From NCBI RefSeq assembly GCF_000566685.1, contig NZ_AZQN01000002.1:733101-797100 (forward strand): 64,000 nt of DNA. The letters are read 5' to 3'. This document shows, piece after piece, positions 43,457-53,518 of this stretch (the first letter of the stretch is position 1; the number at the start of each line of letters is the position of its first letter). The notes below the pieces were generated by a model, which ran no database searches, had not been told where the DNA came from, and was given only the letters and a program-made list of their open reading frames with translations. The position numbers and the translations under genes were made by a program. This stretch comes from Dyadobacter tibetensis Y620-1 (lineage in GTDB: Bacteria > Bacteroidota > Bacteroidia > Cytophagales > Spirosomataceae).

Positions 43457-44179
43457 ATGAAAAATTACAATCTTTCCGCAGCACTATTGCTCTTCTTTAC
43501 TTTTTGCTTTCAATCCTGTATATACATCGATCCCGATGGAGTGGGTCCTCGCGGCCCCATCAATACTCAAATTTGGAATGTAAATAACTTTAATCAGGTG
43601 AGTGCTTCTGATGCTCTAAAAATATATATTCGACAAGGCCCTACCCGGAATGTGGAGGCCAGGGGAAAGCAAAAGGATCTGGATGATTTGAATATCAGAG
43701 TAGAGAACGATAAGCTCCTGGTAGACTATAAAAAGAACTGGTTTGACCTTCGGGAGACTGTATCGGTATTCATTACGATTCCTGAGATAGTTTCAGTTGA
43801 TTTTACTGGGGCTGTAAAAGGGGACATACAGGGATTTGACCATCTATATGGACTGGACATCAGACTTTCTGGTGCGTCAGTGGCGGCGTTTTCAGGCCGC
43901 ACCAAAAATCTTTCATTCGATCTCAATGGAGCTTCAAGACTAGAAATGCAGGGGATAGGCGATCGGTTAGAGGGCCAATTATCCGGCGCCTCGGAACTTG
44001 ACTCGAAAAACTATCCTGTAGATGAGGCTATTCTAGAGCTCTCTGGCGCCAGCACTGCCAAGGTATGGGTTTACGATCGTCTGAAGGTGCGCGCCAGTGG
44101 GGCGAGTACAGTAAAATATAAGGGGTCCCCTCAGGTTACCCAAGACTTGTCGGGAGGCAGTCAAGTTAAAAAAGACTAG
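43457..44179 (+). CDS. DUF2807 (head GIN domain) lipoprotein
   Basis: 240 residues from the ATG at 43457; the frame is open upstream but overlaps the inverted repeat. It has a lipoprotein-like signal ending in FQSC. A right-handed beta-helix of the DUF2807 type follows, with recurring short turns: LSGASVAAFSG, LNGASRLEMQG, LSGASELDSKN, LSGASTAKVWV, ASGASTVKYKG, LSGGSQV. It is probably a periplasmic or surface adhesion-like protein; function unknown. Divergent from the sigma operon and possibly in its regulon. Confidence 0.87.
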   Translation: MKNYNLSAALLLFFTFCFQSCIYIDPDGVGPRGPINTQIWNVNNFNQVSASDALKIYIRQGPTRNVEARGKQKDLDDLNIRVENDKLLVDYKKNWFDLRETVSVFITIPEIVSVDFTGAVKGDIQGFDHLYGLDIRLSGASVAAFSGRTKNLSFDLNGASRLEMQGIGDRLEGQLSGASELDSKNYPVDEAILELSGASTAKVWVYDRLKVRASGASTVKYKGSPQVTQDLSGGSQVKKD

Positions 44180-44195
44180 CCTTATCTATGTCCGA

Positions 44196-44891
44196 TCATG
44201 GGATCATCCCATAAGTAGCTCGTGCCTGCTTTTTGGACATACCATCGAAATGCCACCATTCAGTAGTATTGACCGTAAAGCCGGATTTGGTCATCACCCC
44301 ACGTAGAATTTTCCGATTAGTAATCTGCTGGCTATTGAGTTTCCCCTGGCGCAACATCTCCTGCTCGGAACGGGGATAAGCCAGGGGGCCAAAATAGTCG
44401 TAATCCGTTCCCATATCTAGCGGTTTGCCTTTTGCATCGACTACGGTCAGATCTACCGCACAACCAAAATTATGATTGGATCCCGACTTAGGGTTGGCCA
44501 CATACTGCGATTTGCTCCCCTCCGGAATCTTAAGTCCATCTAAGGCATCCCAGAGCTGATACTGGACCGAATTAGGTCGGGCTGCGTCGTAAATAAGGAG
44601 TCGATAGCCAGCATGTTGCTCCTGAAGCATCTTACTGGCCTTAGCTAGTCGTTTAGCCATTTCGGGCTGTAAATACGCTTTAGTAAGTGCTCCATATACA
44701 TCCTTCTTGACAAAATTATCAGTGGTAGAATATTTAAGCTCTACCAGAATGCTGGGATCTATCTTCTGTACATCTACAAGGCCCCGGGCGATCATAGTCC
44801 TTTCTAAATCGGGCAGGACCTGAGCGCTCAAGTCCACCCTTACAGTCAGATCCATCGTAAGTGCTAAGAAAAGACCAAGTAAAAATTTCAT
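44196..44891 (-). CDS. D-alanyl-D-alanine dipeptidase, VanX/DdpX type (M15D)
   Basis: 231 residues from the ATG at 44891, which starts the signal peptide (MKFLLGLFLALTMDLTV). A longer start at 44933 is in frame. It hydrolyses D-Ala-D-Ala in the periplasm, for cell-wall recycling or as a nutrient. The zinc site is read in SGSNHNFGCAVDLTV (His and Asp) and EWWHFD (catalytic Glu, ligand His). Arg in YDAARPNSVQ matches the transition-state Arg. No vanH/vanA homologues lie nearby, so a resistance role is unlikely. Confidence 0.92.
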   Translation of the reverse strand: MKFLLGLFLALTMDLTVRVDLSAQVLPDLERTMIARGLVDVQKIDPSILVELKYSTTDNFVKKDVYGALTKAYLQPEMAKRLAKASKMLQEQHAGYRLLIYDAARPNSVQYQLWDALDGLKIPEGSKSQYVANPKSGSNHNFGCAVDLTVVDAKGKPLDMGTDYDYFGPLAYPRSEQEMLRQGKLNSQQITNRKILRGVMTKSGFTVNTTEWWHFDGMSKKQARATYGMIP

Positions 44892-44975
44892 TCCCGGAAA
44901 TACGAAAGAATTCTTTCTTCTAAATACAATCATTTTTATGTAACTAAATCCTAGTCGAATTATTGCCTTTATACT

Positions 44976-46199
44976 TCACTGACCCGAATTGGCAGGCAAG
45001 GAAGTATCCGGAGTATTCTTTAAAAATTGTTCTTGAATGAGCAAGGTGTATTTATCTAATAGCTCCATTACCCTCTGTTGAGTTGAAGCTCTAACGACCA
45101 ATCCTATCTGATAGGGCTCATTCATGCGCCAGAAGATCTCTGGGTCATCAAAAATCCGATCGTCTGCCCATTCCTGCGGAACCCTAGCCTTAATAATTCC
45201 GGCGTAATCCTGCCGCAAGGGAGGAAGCTTATATACCTCATTGGCAACTACTGCTGTTTCCATTTTGGCCCATTCCTTCCAAAGATTTACCCCAGACGAG
45301 GCCTCTACCATTTCTGATAGATAGGCGCCAACCACCCGAGAAGAAGTTTCCAGAAAATAATAACGGCCATCGTCATGTGAACGTATGATTTCAGTATGGG
45401 AAGCACTCTGGGTGAGACCAAAAGCCTTTAACAAATCTACGGCCATAGTCTCTAAACTGTGGGCAACAGCCGAATCGAAAGGGACCGTTATGGATTTGAA
45501 TATTCCTCCTATACTGGCCACTTCAAATGGCGGAGAAAGGTATTGACTGCTCCAAAGAAATACCACTCTTCCATTATAGGTAATGCTATCAATATGAAAA
45601 ACGTCGCCCGAGGTATATTTTTCGACCAGATAAGCATGGCGATCGCTACCCAAGCTTTGGATGCCTGCCCATAAGGCCTCTGCGGTATGTAGCTTCTGAA
45701 TGCCCGTAACCTTGGCTTCGGACCGGGGCTTTAGCATCCAGGGACCGGGAAATTCAGCGATAAAAGCTTCAATTTCTGCATCGTTAAACAACGCAGAAAA
45801 ACCAGGAACACGAATTCCAGCCTCCAGGGCTTTGGTGCGCATTGCTAATTTGTCTCTAAAATAACTACCCGTGGTCTGGCCCATTCCAGGGATTCTGAAA
45901 TATTCTCGTATTTGAGCCGCACGCTCCATGTCTAGGTCATCAAGCGCCACCACCCGATCTATCTTTTGACTGCGCATGGCAATAGCAAGTTTTTCTACCA
46001 TCTGCCCCAGATCGTACCCCCCAGATGGCAGTTGATCGACATAGAAAATGGTATCGATGCTCTCTCGAACCCAGGGCTTCTCAGCCAATAAACTATCGGT
46101 AATCAGCCATACGGTATTGCCCGATTCCTTACAGGCCTGAAGGAAATCGTTTCCTTTAAAAATCGTTGAAATACATAAGAATGTGTAGGGTGCTGACAT
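44976..46199 (-). CDS. ATP-grasp family protein
   Basis: 407 residues. It has a Rossmann-like N-terminal pre-ATP-grasp domain (FLCISTIFKGNDFLQACKESGNTVWLIT), then an ATP-grasp fold: Lys in PWMLKPRSEAKVTGIQKL, EKYTSGDVFHIDSITYNG, and the Mg-binding end in HTEIIRSHDDGRYYFLETSSRVVG. Enzymes of this kind form amide or thioester bonds from a carboxylate, ATP and a nucleophile (e.g. dipeptide ligases). Substrate unknown. It sits 84 bases upstream of the VanX-like gene on the same strand and may be co-transcribed. Confidence 0.85.
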   Translation of the reverse strand: MSAPYTFLCISTIFKGNDFLQACKESGNTVWLITDSLLAEKPWVRESIDTIFYVDQLPSGGYDLGQMVEKLAIAMRSQKIDRVVALDDLDMERAAQIREYFRIPGMGQTTGSYFRDKLAMRTKALEAGIRVPGFSALFNDAEIEAFIAEFPGPWMLKPRSEAKVTGIQKLHTAEALWAGIQSLGSDRHAYLVEKYTSGDVFHIDSITYNGRVVFLWSSQYLSPPFEVASIGGIFKSITVPFDSAVAHSLETMAVDLLKAFGLTQSASHTEIIRSHDDGRYYFLETSSRVVGAYLSEMVEASSGVNLWKEWAKMETAVVANEVYKLPPLRQDYAGIIKARVPQEWADDRIFDDPEIFWRMNEPYQIGLVVRASTQQRVMELLDKYTLLIQEQFLKNTPDTSLPANSGQ

Positions 46200-46326
46200 A
46201 AATGCTTGTTTTGGTGTTTCTCCCCCCGAAGTACGGCCCGAAGGTCTTTTCCCAAATCTAGCAAAAAGTACCTGCTTAGCAAGAGAGAGATTTTGAATTT
46301 TTGGAAGCCAACGGCTATCCCATGAC

Positions 46327-48591
46327 TTATTTTTTCAGGAAGGGTAGCGTAGCAGGGAAATTATGCCCCGGGATGGAAGGGTGAAGAAGGTATAAGCCTC
46401 CAGCTAGAAAAGTTAGGTCTACACCACCCTCTACCATTTCTGCATAGGTCAGGGACAGAGTCCGGATTCTTCTACCTTGTTGATCCCAAATCTGGAGCTT
46501 GGCATAGCCGTCAAAGGCAGGAAGGTTATTAAGGCGAAGGGTTGAGCTGACTGGATTAGGAATGATCAGTAATTTTTCTGAAAAAAGACAAGTATTGGTA
46601 AGGATGCGGGTCGGCTGTAAGCTTCCATCTAAATCTCTGGCCATGACTCGATAATAAACCACGGAAGATGAAGGTATTGGGTCAGTAAAGGAATACGCTG
46701 CCCCCATTCCTGAATTTCCAGCGGCGTCCAACTTACCTATTTGCTCCCATTGAACTGCATTTGTGCTTTTTTGAATTTCAAAAAAATGGGTATTGACTTC
46801 GGAGCTGGTCTGCCAATTAAGAGATGCTTTAGCTCCGGAGCAATCTATACTAATCTTGCTAAAATACACTGGCAGTGGGTCGGTAAGCTCAGTAACTGTA
46901 TTATTTTTACTTATAAGCCAGTATTCAGGATCTATCTGCGCCGTTTCTGGAACAAAACCCAGCAGCTCCGTAAAATTCTGACCACTGAAAGTATGATCAG
47001 CTATCACCAGCTTTTGCTGATTCGTAGTATTATTCCTAAACATAATAGGGACCGGAAGCTGAAAAAAATCGACCGATGCATGAGAAGTCGTCTGTTTAAG
47101 ACTAAACTGCACGCCCGAAGAAATTTTTCTCCATTCCAGTTGGTAACTAGGATAGCCCTGACCTGAATACCACTGATCGAAAAAATAGGTAAGATCTTTC
47201 CCTGCTACCGCTTCTAAATGTCGCTTTAAATCCGAAGTCCGGGCATATGAATAGGAAAGTAGAGGGTCGGACAGGTAATTACGAAGTGCCAGGAGAAAGG
47301 GTGCATCCCCCATGATCCAGCGTAACATATACAATAGATGTGCCCCCTTGTAATAGCTTAACCGCCCACTGAAAATCCGATTTACGTCTGTAGTATCTTC
47401 TACCCTTACCGATCCATTGGGCACCGAAGTGATATTATTTATTCCACTGGCCCGGATACTATTCTTGAGCGAAGGATATTTATTTTCCCTGTAAATATTA
47501 GCCAGGTAAGTAGCAAAGCCCTCATTAAGCCATATATCGTGCCAGGAGTTACAAGTAATCTTATTTCCAAACCAGTGATGTGCCAACTCATGGGCTACCA
47601 GATTTTCATCCATATTCACCATAAAGGAGTTCGTTTGATGTTCCATTCCGCCACCCCATCCAAACTGTACATGACCATATTTTTCGCTTATAAAGGGATA
47701 AGGTTCTAATTCGGTGCTAAAGAACTCCATGGCATCCAACGCATGCTGTATTCCGGCATCAAAGCTGACCTTACTTTCTGGATATGCGTAATTGATAACC
47801 GGCAGGCTTACCCCATCGATTAGTACGTGGCGGGTGGTAAGCGTATAGTTGGTAATAGCGAAACAAACCAGATAACTTGCAATAGGGTACCTATGCCTCC
47901 AATGTGTACGCACTTTACCATTGGGCAAGTTAGTCTCTTCCATCAATACTCCGTTCGCCGCAGCGCGATAGGTATTACCAGCATAAGAAGCAGGGTGGGT
48001 AATGATGAGATCAACCCCCTCATCTGCCTTGTCGTTTAGGCCATTTTTGCAGGGCCACCAGTCTTTGCTGCCAAAGGGTTCACTTAATGTCCACATCACG
48101 GGTATGGATGGACTTCCATGGGTCGTCACATTAAAACTACCTATTCCGGAATTGCCTGGATTACCGCTGTAGTTGATTGTTAGGGAATCTAAAACGCCGA
48201 CTTCCGTATGAGGTATACTGATGAGCAGATTATCATCTTGGTGTAGTATGGAAAGTTGAATATTCCTTTGCGTTACCAGATTCACCTGCAGACTCTGACT
48301 TAAATCCAGGGCGATATTGCTCCCGGAGGTCTGCATACGATAATATATGGTCACTTTCCCGTCAATCCACCTGACGCCAGGGTCTACCGTCCATTCCGCA
48401 CGGATATAGCGGACATCAAAATTCCCGGAAGATTGAATGACATTTCTTCTGTCTGCAAACATCAACTGGCTTCCTCTCCCCTTTTTTTCTAGAATGGAGA
48501 TATCCTCCACGGTAAGTTCTTTCCCTGATGCTGTCTGTGCACAGAGCTTGAACGAGAAGAATAAGCATAAACAGAGGAGAAGTGTGCGCAT
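46327..48591 (-). CDS. Secreted M1-family aminopeptidase with T9SS sorting domain
   Basis: 754 residues from the ATG at 48591 (signal peptide MRTLLLCLCLFFSFKLCAQ); a longer frame to 48642 has no use. The M1 peptidase body includes the exopeptidase segment GWGGGMEHQTNSF. The zinc motif is HELAHHWFG with its Glu in WLNEGFATY, 18-19 residues on. After ~560 residues come a beta-sandwich (KISIDCSGAKASLNWQTSSEVNTHFFEIQKS) and the T9SS type A C-terminal domain (IIPNPVSSTLRLNNLP...). It removes N-terminal residues from extracellular peptides at the cell surface or after release. Confidence 0.94.
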   Translation of the reverse strand: MRTLLLCLCLFFSFKLCAQTASGKELTVEDISILEKKGRGSQLMFADRRNVIQSSGNFDVRYIRAEWTVDPGVRWIDGKVTIYYRMQTSGSNIALDLSQSLQVNLVTQRNIQLSILHQDDNLLISIPHTEVGVLDSLTINYSGNPGNSGIGSFNVTTHGSPSIPVMWTLSEPFGSKDWWPCKNGLNDKADEGVDLIITHPASYAGNTYRAAANGVLMEETNLPNGKVRTHWRHRYPIASYLVCFAITNYTLTTRHVLIDGVSLPVINYAYPESKVSFDAGIQHALDAMEFFSTELEPYPFISEKYGHVQFGWGGGMEHQTNSFMVNMDENLVAHELAHHWFGNKITCNSWHDIWLNEGFATYLANIYRENKYPSLKNSIRASGINNITSVPNGSVRVEDTTDVNRIFSGRLSYYKGAHLLYMLRWIMGDAPFLLALRNYLSDPLLSYSYARTSDLKRHLEAVAGKDLTYFFDQWYSGQGYPSYQLEWRKISSGVQFSLKQTTSHASVDFFQLPVPIMFRNNTTNQQKLVIADHTFSGQNFTELLGFVPETAQIDPEYWLISKNNTVTELTDPLPVYFSKISIDCSGAKASLNWQTSSEVNTHFFEIQKSTNAVQWEQIGKLDAAGNSGMGAAYSFTDPIPSSSVVYYRVMARDLDGSLQPTRILTNTCLFSEKLLIIPNPVSSTLRLNNLPAFDGYAKLQIWDQQGRRIRTLSLTYAEMVEGGVDLTFLAGGLYLLHPSIPGHNFPATLPFLKK

Positions 48592-48744
48592 GATAGCTTG
48601 GTTTACTGAATTATAAACAAATATAATCAATCTTAAACGCAATGCTCTGCCCTAACTTCCTTGCTAAGCCTATCCCCATCCGTTACGAATGGGGATAGCT
48701 ATTATTTCTATATTTAGATAAGTATATGGTTATCTACTCCAGGT

Positions 48745-50295
48745 CTAATCTAATCCACCCTTCCGGTTTGGACTCTTGGGCGCTGGCCAGGCTTCGGGTT
48801 GGCCTTTCTCATTTATCGGCATAACACGTTTAGCCCGAGAAGCCCTTTCCGGATCTTCACTTGCCTGATAGGCCAGTATGGCAGTCAATATGGCATTATT
48901 ACGCACCTCGTCGAACACGATCTTGTCGTAGGTATCCAGGTTGGTATGCCAGGTGTATTGGCCATAGGACCAGCTGAGAGAACTCAACGAAAAAGCCGGA
49001 ACTCCTGCGGCAACAAATGAGGCATAATCAGAGCCACCACTTCCCGGAGCGCTCGGAAAACTTGTTTTCACCTCATTCCGGATTCCTGCTGGTACTTTCG
49101 ACAACCATCTCCCCAGATAATCATAAGAATCAACAAAGCCCTGTCCGGACAGCCCTACTACCCGACCAGTACCATTATCCTGGTTGAGTACAACTTGTAC
49201 GTTTTTAACAATCTCGGGATGGTCTTCTACGAAAGCCCGGGAGCCATTTAATCCCTGCTCTTCACTTCCCCAGTGCCCTACCAGAATGGTCCTTTTAGGG
49301 TTCGGATATACCTTTTTCAGAATACGAATAGCCTCCATCATGGTAAGTGTACCCGTTCCGTTATCGGTGGCACCGGTACCGCCATCCCAGGAGTCGAAAT
49401 GGGCCGATAAAATGATATACTCTTCAGGCTTTTCCGAACCCTTCATTTCAGCAATAGTATTGAAAGCCGGTACTGGTGCCGTATGTTTTGAATCGGCACG
49501 CAGACTGATCCTGGGGGTATGCCCCGACTCTGCCAGCCGGTACAGCATACCATAATCCTCTAAACTGATATCAATGGCAGGAACCTTCTTGGTGTAAGCG
49601 CCAAAAATTTTGTTAGCTCCAAAGCCTTTTGACCAGTATGAAGTAAAAATCCCAAGAGCCCCTGCATTTTCCAGAGCCAGGGGTAAGGTCCGGCTGGTAT
49701 GGCCCGTTCGGCGTATTCTCTCGTTCCATGAAACGGTTTGATCTTCCTGCAATTTTTTCATTTTTTCAAAACTGGCCTCCTGCGCATGTTCTTTCCAGTT
49801 ATAGTCAGGACGACCAGTAGGTTGCAACATCGAAAGCAATACGAATTTCCCTTTTACACTGGGGAGCCACTTGGCGTAGGCCAGGGAATCGGACAAATCT
49901 GGAAGAATTATCACGTCTGCAGCAATCGTCTTCCCACCCGTATTAGGGCTCCATGCCAGCTGCATACCCTGTAATGATTTTACCCGGGGAGATATCATAT
50001 CTATATGGGTAATTCCACGCTCCCAGCCTTTCCATTCCCCCCAATTCTCGGTATGGGCCGGAATGCCCCAAGATTGATATTGTTTAATGGCCCAGTCGGC
50101 AGCATGTTTCATTTGGGGGGTCCCCACCAGTCGAGGACCTACCAGATCCATCAATTCATGTCCCAACTTTTCTAATTGGGAGTTTTCATTGGCCTCTTTA
50201 ATAATGGCATTAACAACAGGATCGGACGATTGAGCAATAGAGGGTACTGTCATCGCCCAGGCAATAGCCAGAGACCAAAGCAATTTTTTTTTCAT
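48745..50295 (-). CDS. Secreted M28-family metallopeptidase
   Basis: 516 residues with a signal peptide (KKKLLWSLAIAWAMTVPSIAQS). A PA-type insert domain lies at residues ~120-270. The M28 di-zinc core has ligands in LSAHFDSWDGGTGATDNGTGT, GHWGSEEQGLNGS (catalytic Glu pair), NQDNGTG and a late WHTNLDTYDKI. It is an aminopeptidase or carboxypeptidase-like enzyme degrading exported peptides. It is next to the M1 peptidase on the same strand, so the two form a small proteolytic pair. Confidence 0.92.
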   Translation of the reverse strand: MKKKLLWSLAIAWAMTVPSIAQSSDPVVNAIIKEANENSQLEKLGHELMDLVGPRLVGTPQMKHAADWAIKQYQSWGIPAHTENWGEWKGWERGITHIDMISPRVKSLQGMQLAWSPNTGGKTIAADVIILPDLSDSLAYAKWLPSVKGKFVLLSMLQPTGRPDYNWKEHAQEASFEKMKKLQEDQTVSWNERIRRTGHTSRTLPLALENAGALGIFTSYWSKGFGANKIFGAYTKKVPAIDISLEDYGMLYRLAESGHTPRISLRADSKHTAPVPAFNTIAEMKGSEKPEEYIILSAHFDSWDGGTGATDNGTGTLTMMEAIRILKKVYPNPKRTILVGHWGSEEQGLNGSRAFVEDHPEIVKNVQVVLNQDNGTGRVVGLSGQGFVDSYDYLGRWLSKVPAGIRNEVKTSFPSAPGSGGSDYASFVAAGVPAFSLSSLSWSYGQYTWHTNLDTYDKIVFDEVRNNAILTAILAYQASEDPERASRAKRVMPINEKGQPEAWPAPKSPNRKGGLD

Positions 50296-50403
50296 CTTGA
50301 AGGGACTAATATGGTTAATGGTGTTTTTTTCGCCGAATCGAACCCGGACGGCAAATCAAATATAAGGGTTTATTTGATTATAGGCCTTTGTTGGCCTTCG
50401 GCC

Positions 50404-50447
50404 GCTTAAAGCTTTAAGCTTTAAGCTACAGGCTAAAAGTCTTAAGC
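50404..50447. repeat. Short AAGCTTT-type repeat in the M28/SRAP spacer
   Basis: Three near-tandem copies of GCTTTAA (GCTTAAAGCTTTAAGCTTTAAGCT), followed by a partial inverted copy CTTAAGC. They can fold in several registers. This may act as a weak terminator for the SRAP gene. Confidence 0.5.
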
Positions 50448-50465
50448 AGATTGCCGATTGCCCCC

Positions 50466-51182
50466 TTAAAACAAAGACAAGGTCCCACCTTCATTGAGTC
50501 TGGAGCCCGTGGGGTGCTCCTTCAACACCTCTGCGCAGTTGGTATCAAGGCGGGCATTGAACACGCCGTCCATTACCCGGTAAGTCGTCAGGCGCGATTC
50601 ATCAGTGTATGGAACCATTAATTCCTTCATCCTGGACTGTGTAAGCGTCGGTGAAAGCCAGGCCTCAGCAGCCTCCCCTTCCAGAATTAAGGGCATGCGT
50701 TCTCCCTCATTATGAATGGCAGCCATATGTGGGCCTGCGTCAGTGGTAATGATCGAAAATGTAAATAAATCTTTCCATCGAGTGAAAATTCCGCCCAGCG
50801 TAAATAGCCCTCCGTGAGCAGGCTTAATATACCAGCTGTGGGTCTGGGTTGTCCCCCCTGGCGTATGGGGCTCGAAAAAACCGGTACATAATACTAAACA
50901 TCGATTTTGCCAATAATCGCGATAGGCTGATTTTTCAAATAACTCGTCGTTTCGAGCATTGAGCGTATTGGCTTTCCATTCAGACTCCTTCTTCACCCAT
51001 TCGGGTACTAGCCTCCAGCGGAAAAGCTCGATAGTCCCGGGGTCCAATATACTTAGTACCGGGATCATAGGCTTGTCGAAGCCGTTAAAATGATATTTAG
51101 GAACGAATGGGATATGACTGCGTATAGGCTTTTGCATAGCCTCTACTTGTTTCTTGTTCTCTAGTGATATATGATAACACAT
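50466..51182 (-). CDS. SOS response-associated peptidase (YedK/HMCES family)
   Basis: 238 residues. The start is set at 51182 because the family needs Cys at position 2 (MCYH), exposed after Met removal; the in-frame ATG two codons earlier would hide it. The Cys2 links covalently to abasic sites in single-stranded DNA and so shields them. Other conserved parts: Asn in KANTLNARNDELFEKSAYRD, CLVLCTGFFEP (Glu) and the His in EGERMPLIL..AWL (family His region). Single gene. Confidence 0.93.
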   Translation of the reverse strand: MCYHISLENKKQVEAMQKPIRSHIPFVPKYHFNGFDKPMIPVLSILDPGTIELFRWRLVPEWVKKESEWKANTLNARNDELFEKSAYRDYWQNRCLVLCTGFFEPHTPGGTTQTHSWYIKPAHGGLFTLGGIFTRWKDLFTFSIITTDAGPHMAAIHNEGERMPLILEGEAAEAWLSPTLTQSRMKELMVPYTDESRLTTYRVMDGVFNARLDTNCAEVLKEHPTGSRLNEGGTLSLF

Positions 51183-51311
51183 GGGCATGTCGGATTATTA
51201 TCTGAATGGTAAATACGCCATTCTAGCCAATACTTCAAAATAAGCATGCCCTACCTGCCGACGCTTTACCATTGAAATCACTATTTTTGCAGTCTAACCC
51301 TGTCTCCGTCC

Positions 51312-52223
51312 ATGCTTGCAAGGCTAATTCAATTTATCTTTTTTGCCAATTACTTTGTCGGCTTTCTCGCCATAGCCTTGTCTATAGAGACTGCCTACCA
51401 GCTCAATCTGCCCTTTCTTCCCCCTACGTATTATATTCTGCTATTCTGTGTAACCGTTCTTTATTACACCTTTGCCTACACCGGGCCTATCAGCGTTCCC
51501 AGCGATAATCCGCGAACGATGTGGTACCAGCATCACCGTCGCTTTGTTAGGCACAGTCAATGGGTTCTCCTGCTGTTATCTGTGGGGTTAGGGACCTTGC
51601 TACTTCTGCGATACGGGCAGGCACTGTTGGGGCTACCTTGGCCCTACTGGCTAATGATAAGCCTGTTAGCCATGGCCGCGGCCCTTTACTATGGCTTACT
51701 CCCTAAAACCATGTACCACCTTAATCTACGCAATACAGGGTGGCTCAAAGCCTTTGTAATCGGCTTTGTCTGGGCTGGAACTGTCAATCTGCTTCCCATC
51801 ATCATGGCCGGCATAGAAGAAGGAGCCCCCATCTCAGAAACGGGATTTATGCTTTGGCTCTTCGTAAAAAACTGGATGTTTTGTACCGTCAATGCCATCA
51901 TGTTCGACATTAAAGACTATGAAGATGACAGCAACCGACAGCTAAAAACCTTCGTGGTAAGGTTTGGGCTTTACCCTACCATTACCTATATCCTCATCCC
52001 ATTACTCATAGTGGGTCTTATCGCTTTACTACTTTTTGCAGGCTATAAACATTTCGCTCCCCTCACCATAGCCCTCAATACCCTCCCATTTCTGTGCCTG
52101 CTATGGGTGGCCTTCGCCCTGCATACCCCCAGAAAGATACTATTCTATTTGATTGTGATAGACGGTCTACTCCTTATTAAGGCTATTTGCGGAATACTAG
52201 GTATCGTCCTTCTTCAGCAATAA
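51312..52223 (+). CDS. UbiA-superfamily-like membrane protein
   Basis: 303 residues, seven to nine hydrophobic helices. The second UbiA Asp motif is seen as DIKDYEDD at residues 199-206. The first motif (NxxxDxxxD in helix 2) is not evident; the loop there reads SVPSDNPRTMWYQHHRRF. UbiA enzymes attach prenyl groups to aromatic acceptors in the membrane. With only one Asp motif this could be a divergent enzyme or one with another role. Divergent from the SRAP gene. Confidence 0.7.
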   Translation: MLARLIQFIFFANYFVGFLAIALSIETAYQLNLPFLPPTYYILLFCVTVLYYTFAYTGPISVPSDNPRTMWYQHHRRFVRHSQWVLLLLSVGLGTLLLLRYGQALLGLPWPYWLMISLLAMAAALYYGLLPKTMYHLNLRNTGWLKAFVIGFVWAGTVNLLPIIMAGIEEGAPISETGFMLWLFVKNWMFCTVNAIMFDIKDYEDDSNRQLKTFVVRFGLYPTITYILIPLLIVGLIALLLFAGYKHFAPLTIALNTLPFLCLLWVAFALHTPRKILFYLIVIDGLLLIKAICGILGIVLLQQ

Positions 52224-52375
52224 TCTACCAAGCCATTACAACACTTTAATTTACAATACAGTATGGAATTTTCTGGTCATTTTCAGATTGTATGAGGTGT
52301 ATCATATTTTTTATTTGTCAATAAAACACTTAATTTCAACCCTTGAATACAAACTTCACTAAAAGGGTAATTAAT

Positions 52376-53428
52376 ATGATTTTTTCAAAACACTTTTTCG
52401 GATTAGGAATCCTTCTTTCGGCGTACAATATCGGTTACAGCCAGACGGAGGCCCCCAAACCATTGATTAAGGATATTTATACGGCAGATCCTTCGGCACA
52501 TGTTTTCGATGGTCGCATTTACATTTATCCCTCCCATGATATTGAAGCGAATATCGCTCAGGACGACGATGGGAGTCATTTCGATATGCGGGATTACCAT
52601 GTATTATCGATGGATTCTATTGGTGGTAAAGTTGTTGATCATGGCGTAGCCCTTGACATTAAGGACATTCCCTGGGCAGGAAGACAGCTATGGGCGCCTG
52701 ATGCGGCTTACAAAAATGGCGTTTACTACCTTTATTTTCCAGTTAAGGACAAAAAAGACGTATTCCGCATTGGTGTGGCTACCAGCTCATCACCCACAGG
52801 GCCCTTCAAGGCGGAGCCCGAGCCTATGAAAGGAAGCTATAGCATCGATCCTGCCGTTTTTACCGATACGGATGGAACCAGCTATCTGTATTTTGGAGGC
52901 ATCTGGGGTGGGCAATTACAGAGATGGAATAAGGGCCAATATAATGCTAACGGATCCAAAACTGACCTGCAAAATGACAAGGCTCCTGCTATTTCAGCGC
53001 GGGTAGCTAAGCTTAGCCAAGATATGAAACAGATGGCGGAAATACCCAAAGAAGTTGTAATCCTGGACCAAGCAGGGAAACCTTTATTGGGAGGAGACCA
53101 TGACCGCCGCTTTTTCGAGGGAGCGTGGGTACATAAATACGAGGATCTATATTATTTCAGCTATTCCACCGGGGACACGCATTTATTGACCTATGCGACT
53201 AGCAAATCTCCATATGGGCCATTCACCTATCAGGGCGTTATAATGGAACCTGTAACGGGCTGGACCACCCATCATTCTATTGTAGAGATAAAGCAAAAAG
53301 ATCAGAGCTCCAAGTGGTTTATATTTTATCATGATGTGGAGTTATCCGGTCAGACCCACCTCCGCAATATAAAGGTTCGGGAGTTGAAGCGCAACAGTGA
53401 CGGCAGCATACAGACCATCAGGCCGTAA
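52376..53428 (+). CDS. Glycoside hydrolase family 43 protein, exported
   Basis: 350 residues from the ATG at 52376, preceded by AAAAGGG about 10 bases upstream and starting a signal peptide (MIFSKHFFGLGILLSAYNIGYSQ). An ATG at 52343 is also in frame. It is a five-bladed GH43 propeller: general base Asp38 in IYTADPSAHVFDGRIYIYPSHD, pKa-modulating Asp in YSIDPAVF, general acid Glu in RRFFEGAWVHKY. Likely beta-xylosidase or alpha-L-arabinofuranosidase acting on plant hemicellulose fragments in the periplasm. No SusCD pair is nearby. Confidence 0.92.
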   Translation: MIFSKHFFGLGILLSAYNIGYSQTEAPKPLIKDIYTADPSAHVFDGRIYIYPSHDIEANIAQDDDGSHFDMRDYHVLSMDSIGGKVVDHGVALDIKDIPWAGRQLWAPDAAYKNGVYYLYFPVKDKKDVFRIGVATSSSPTGPFKAEPEPMKGSYSIDPAVFTDTDGTSYLYFGGIWGGQLQRWNKGQYNANGSKTDLQNDKAPAISARVAKLSQDMKQMAEIPKEVVILDQAGKPLLGGDHDRRFFEGAWVHKYEDLYYFSYSTGDTHLLTYATSKSPYGPFTYQGVIMEPVTGWTTHHSIVEIKQKDQSSKWFIFYHDVELSGQTHLRNIKVRELKRNSDGSIQTIRP

Positions 53429-53518
53429 CGGCCGAACCGGGCGGAAGACAGCCAGATTCTTCTTCCCGGCCCCATAATATTTCATTGGGCTTTCCTAGAA
53501 AAAGAGTTAGCTTGGTAG

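Noticed and set aside
44196..44891. VanX-like gene as a vancomycin-resistance gene
   Set aside because: No VanH or VanA/B homologues adjoin it; single exported M15D dipeptidases are common in Gram-negative bacteria.
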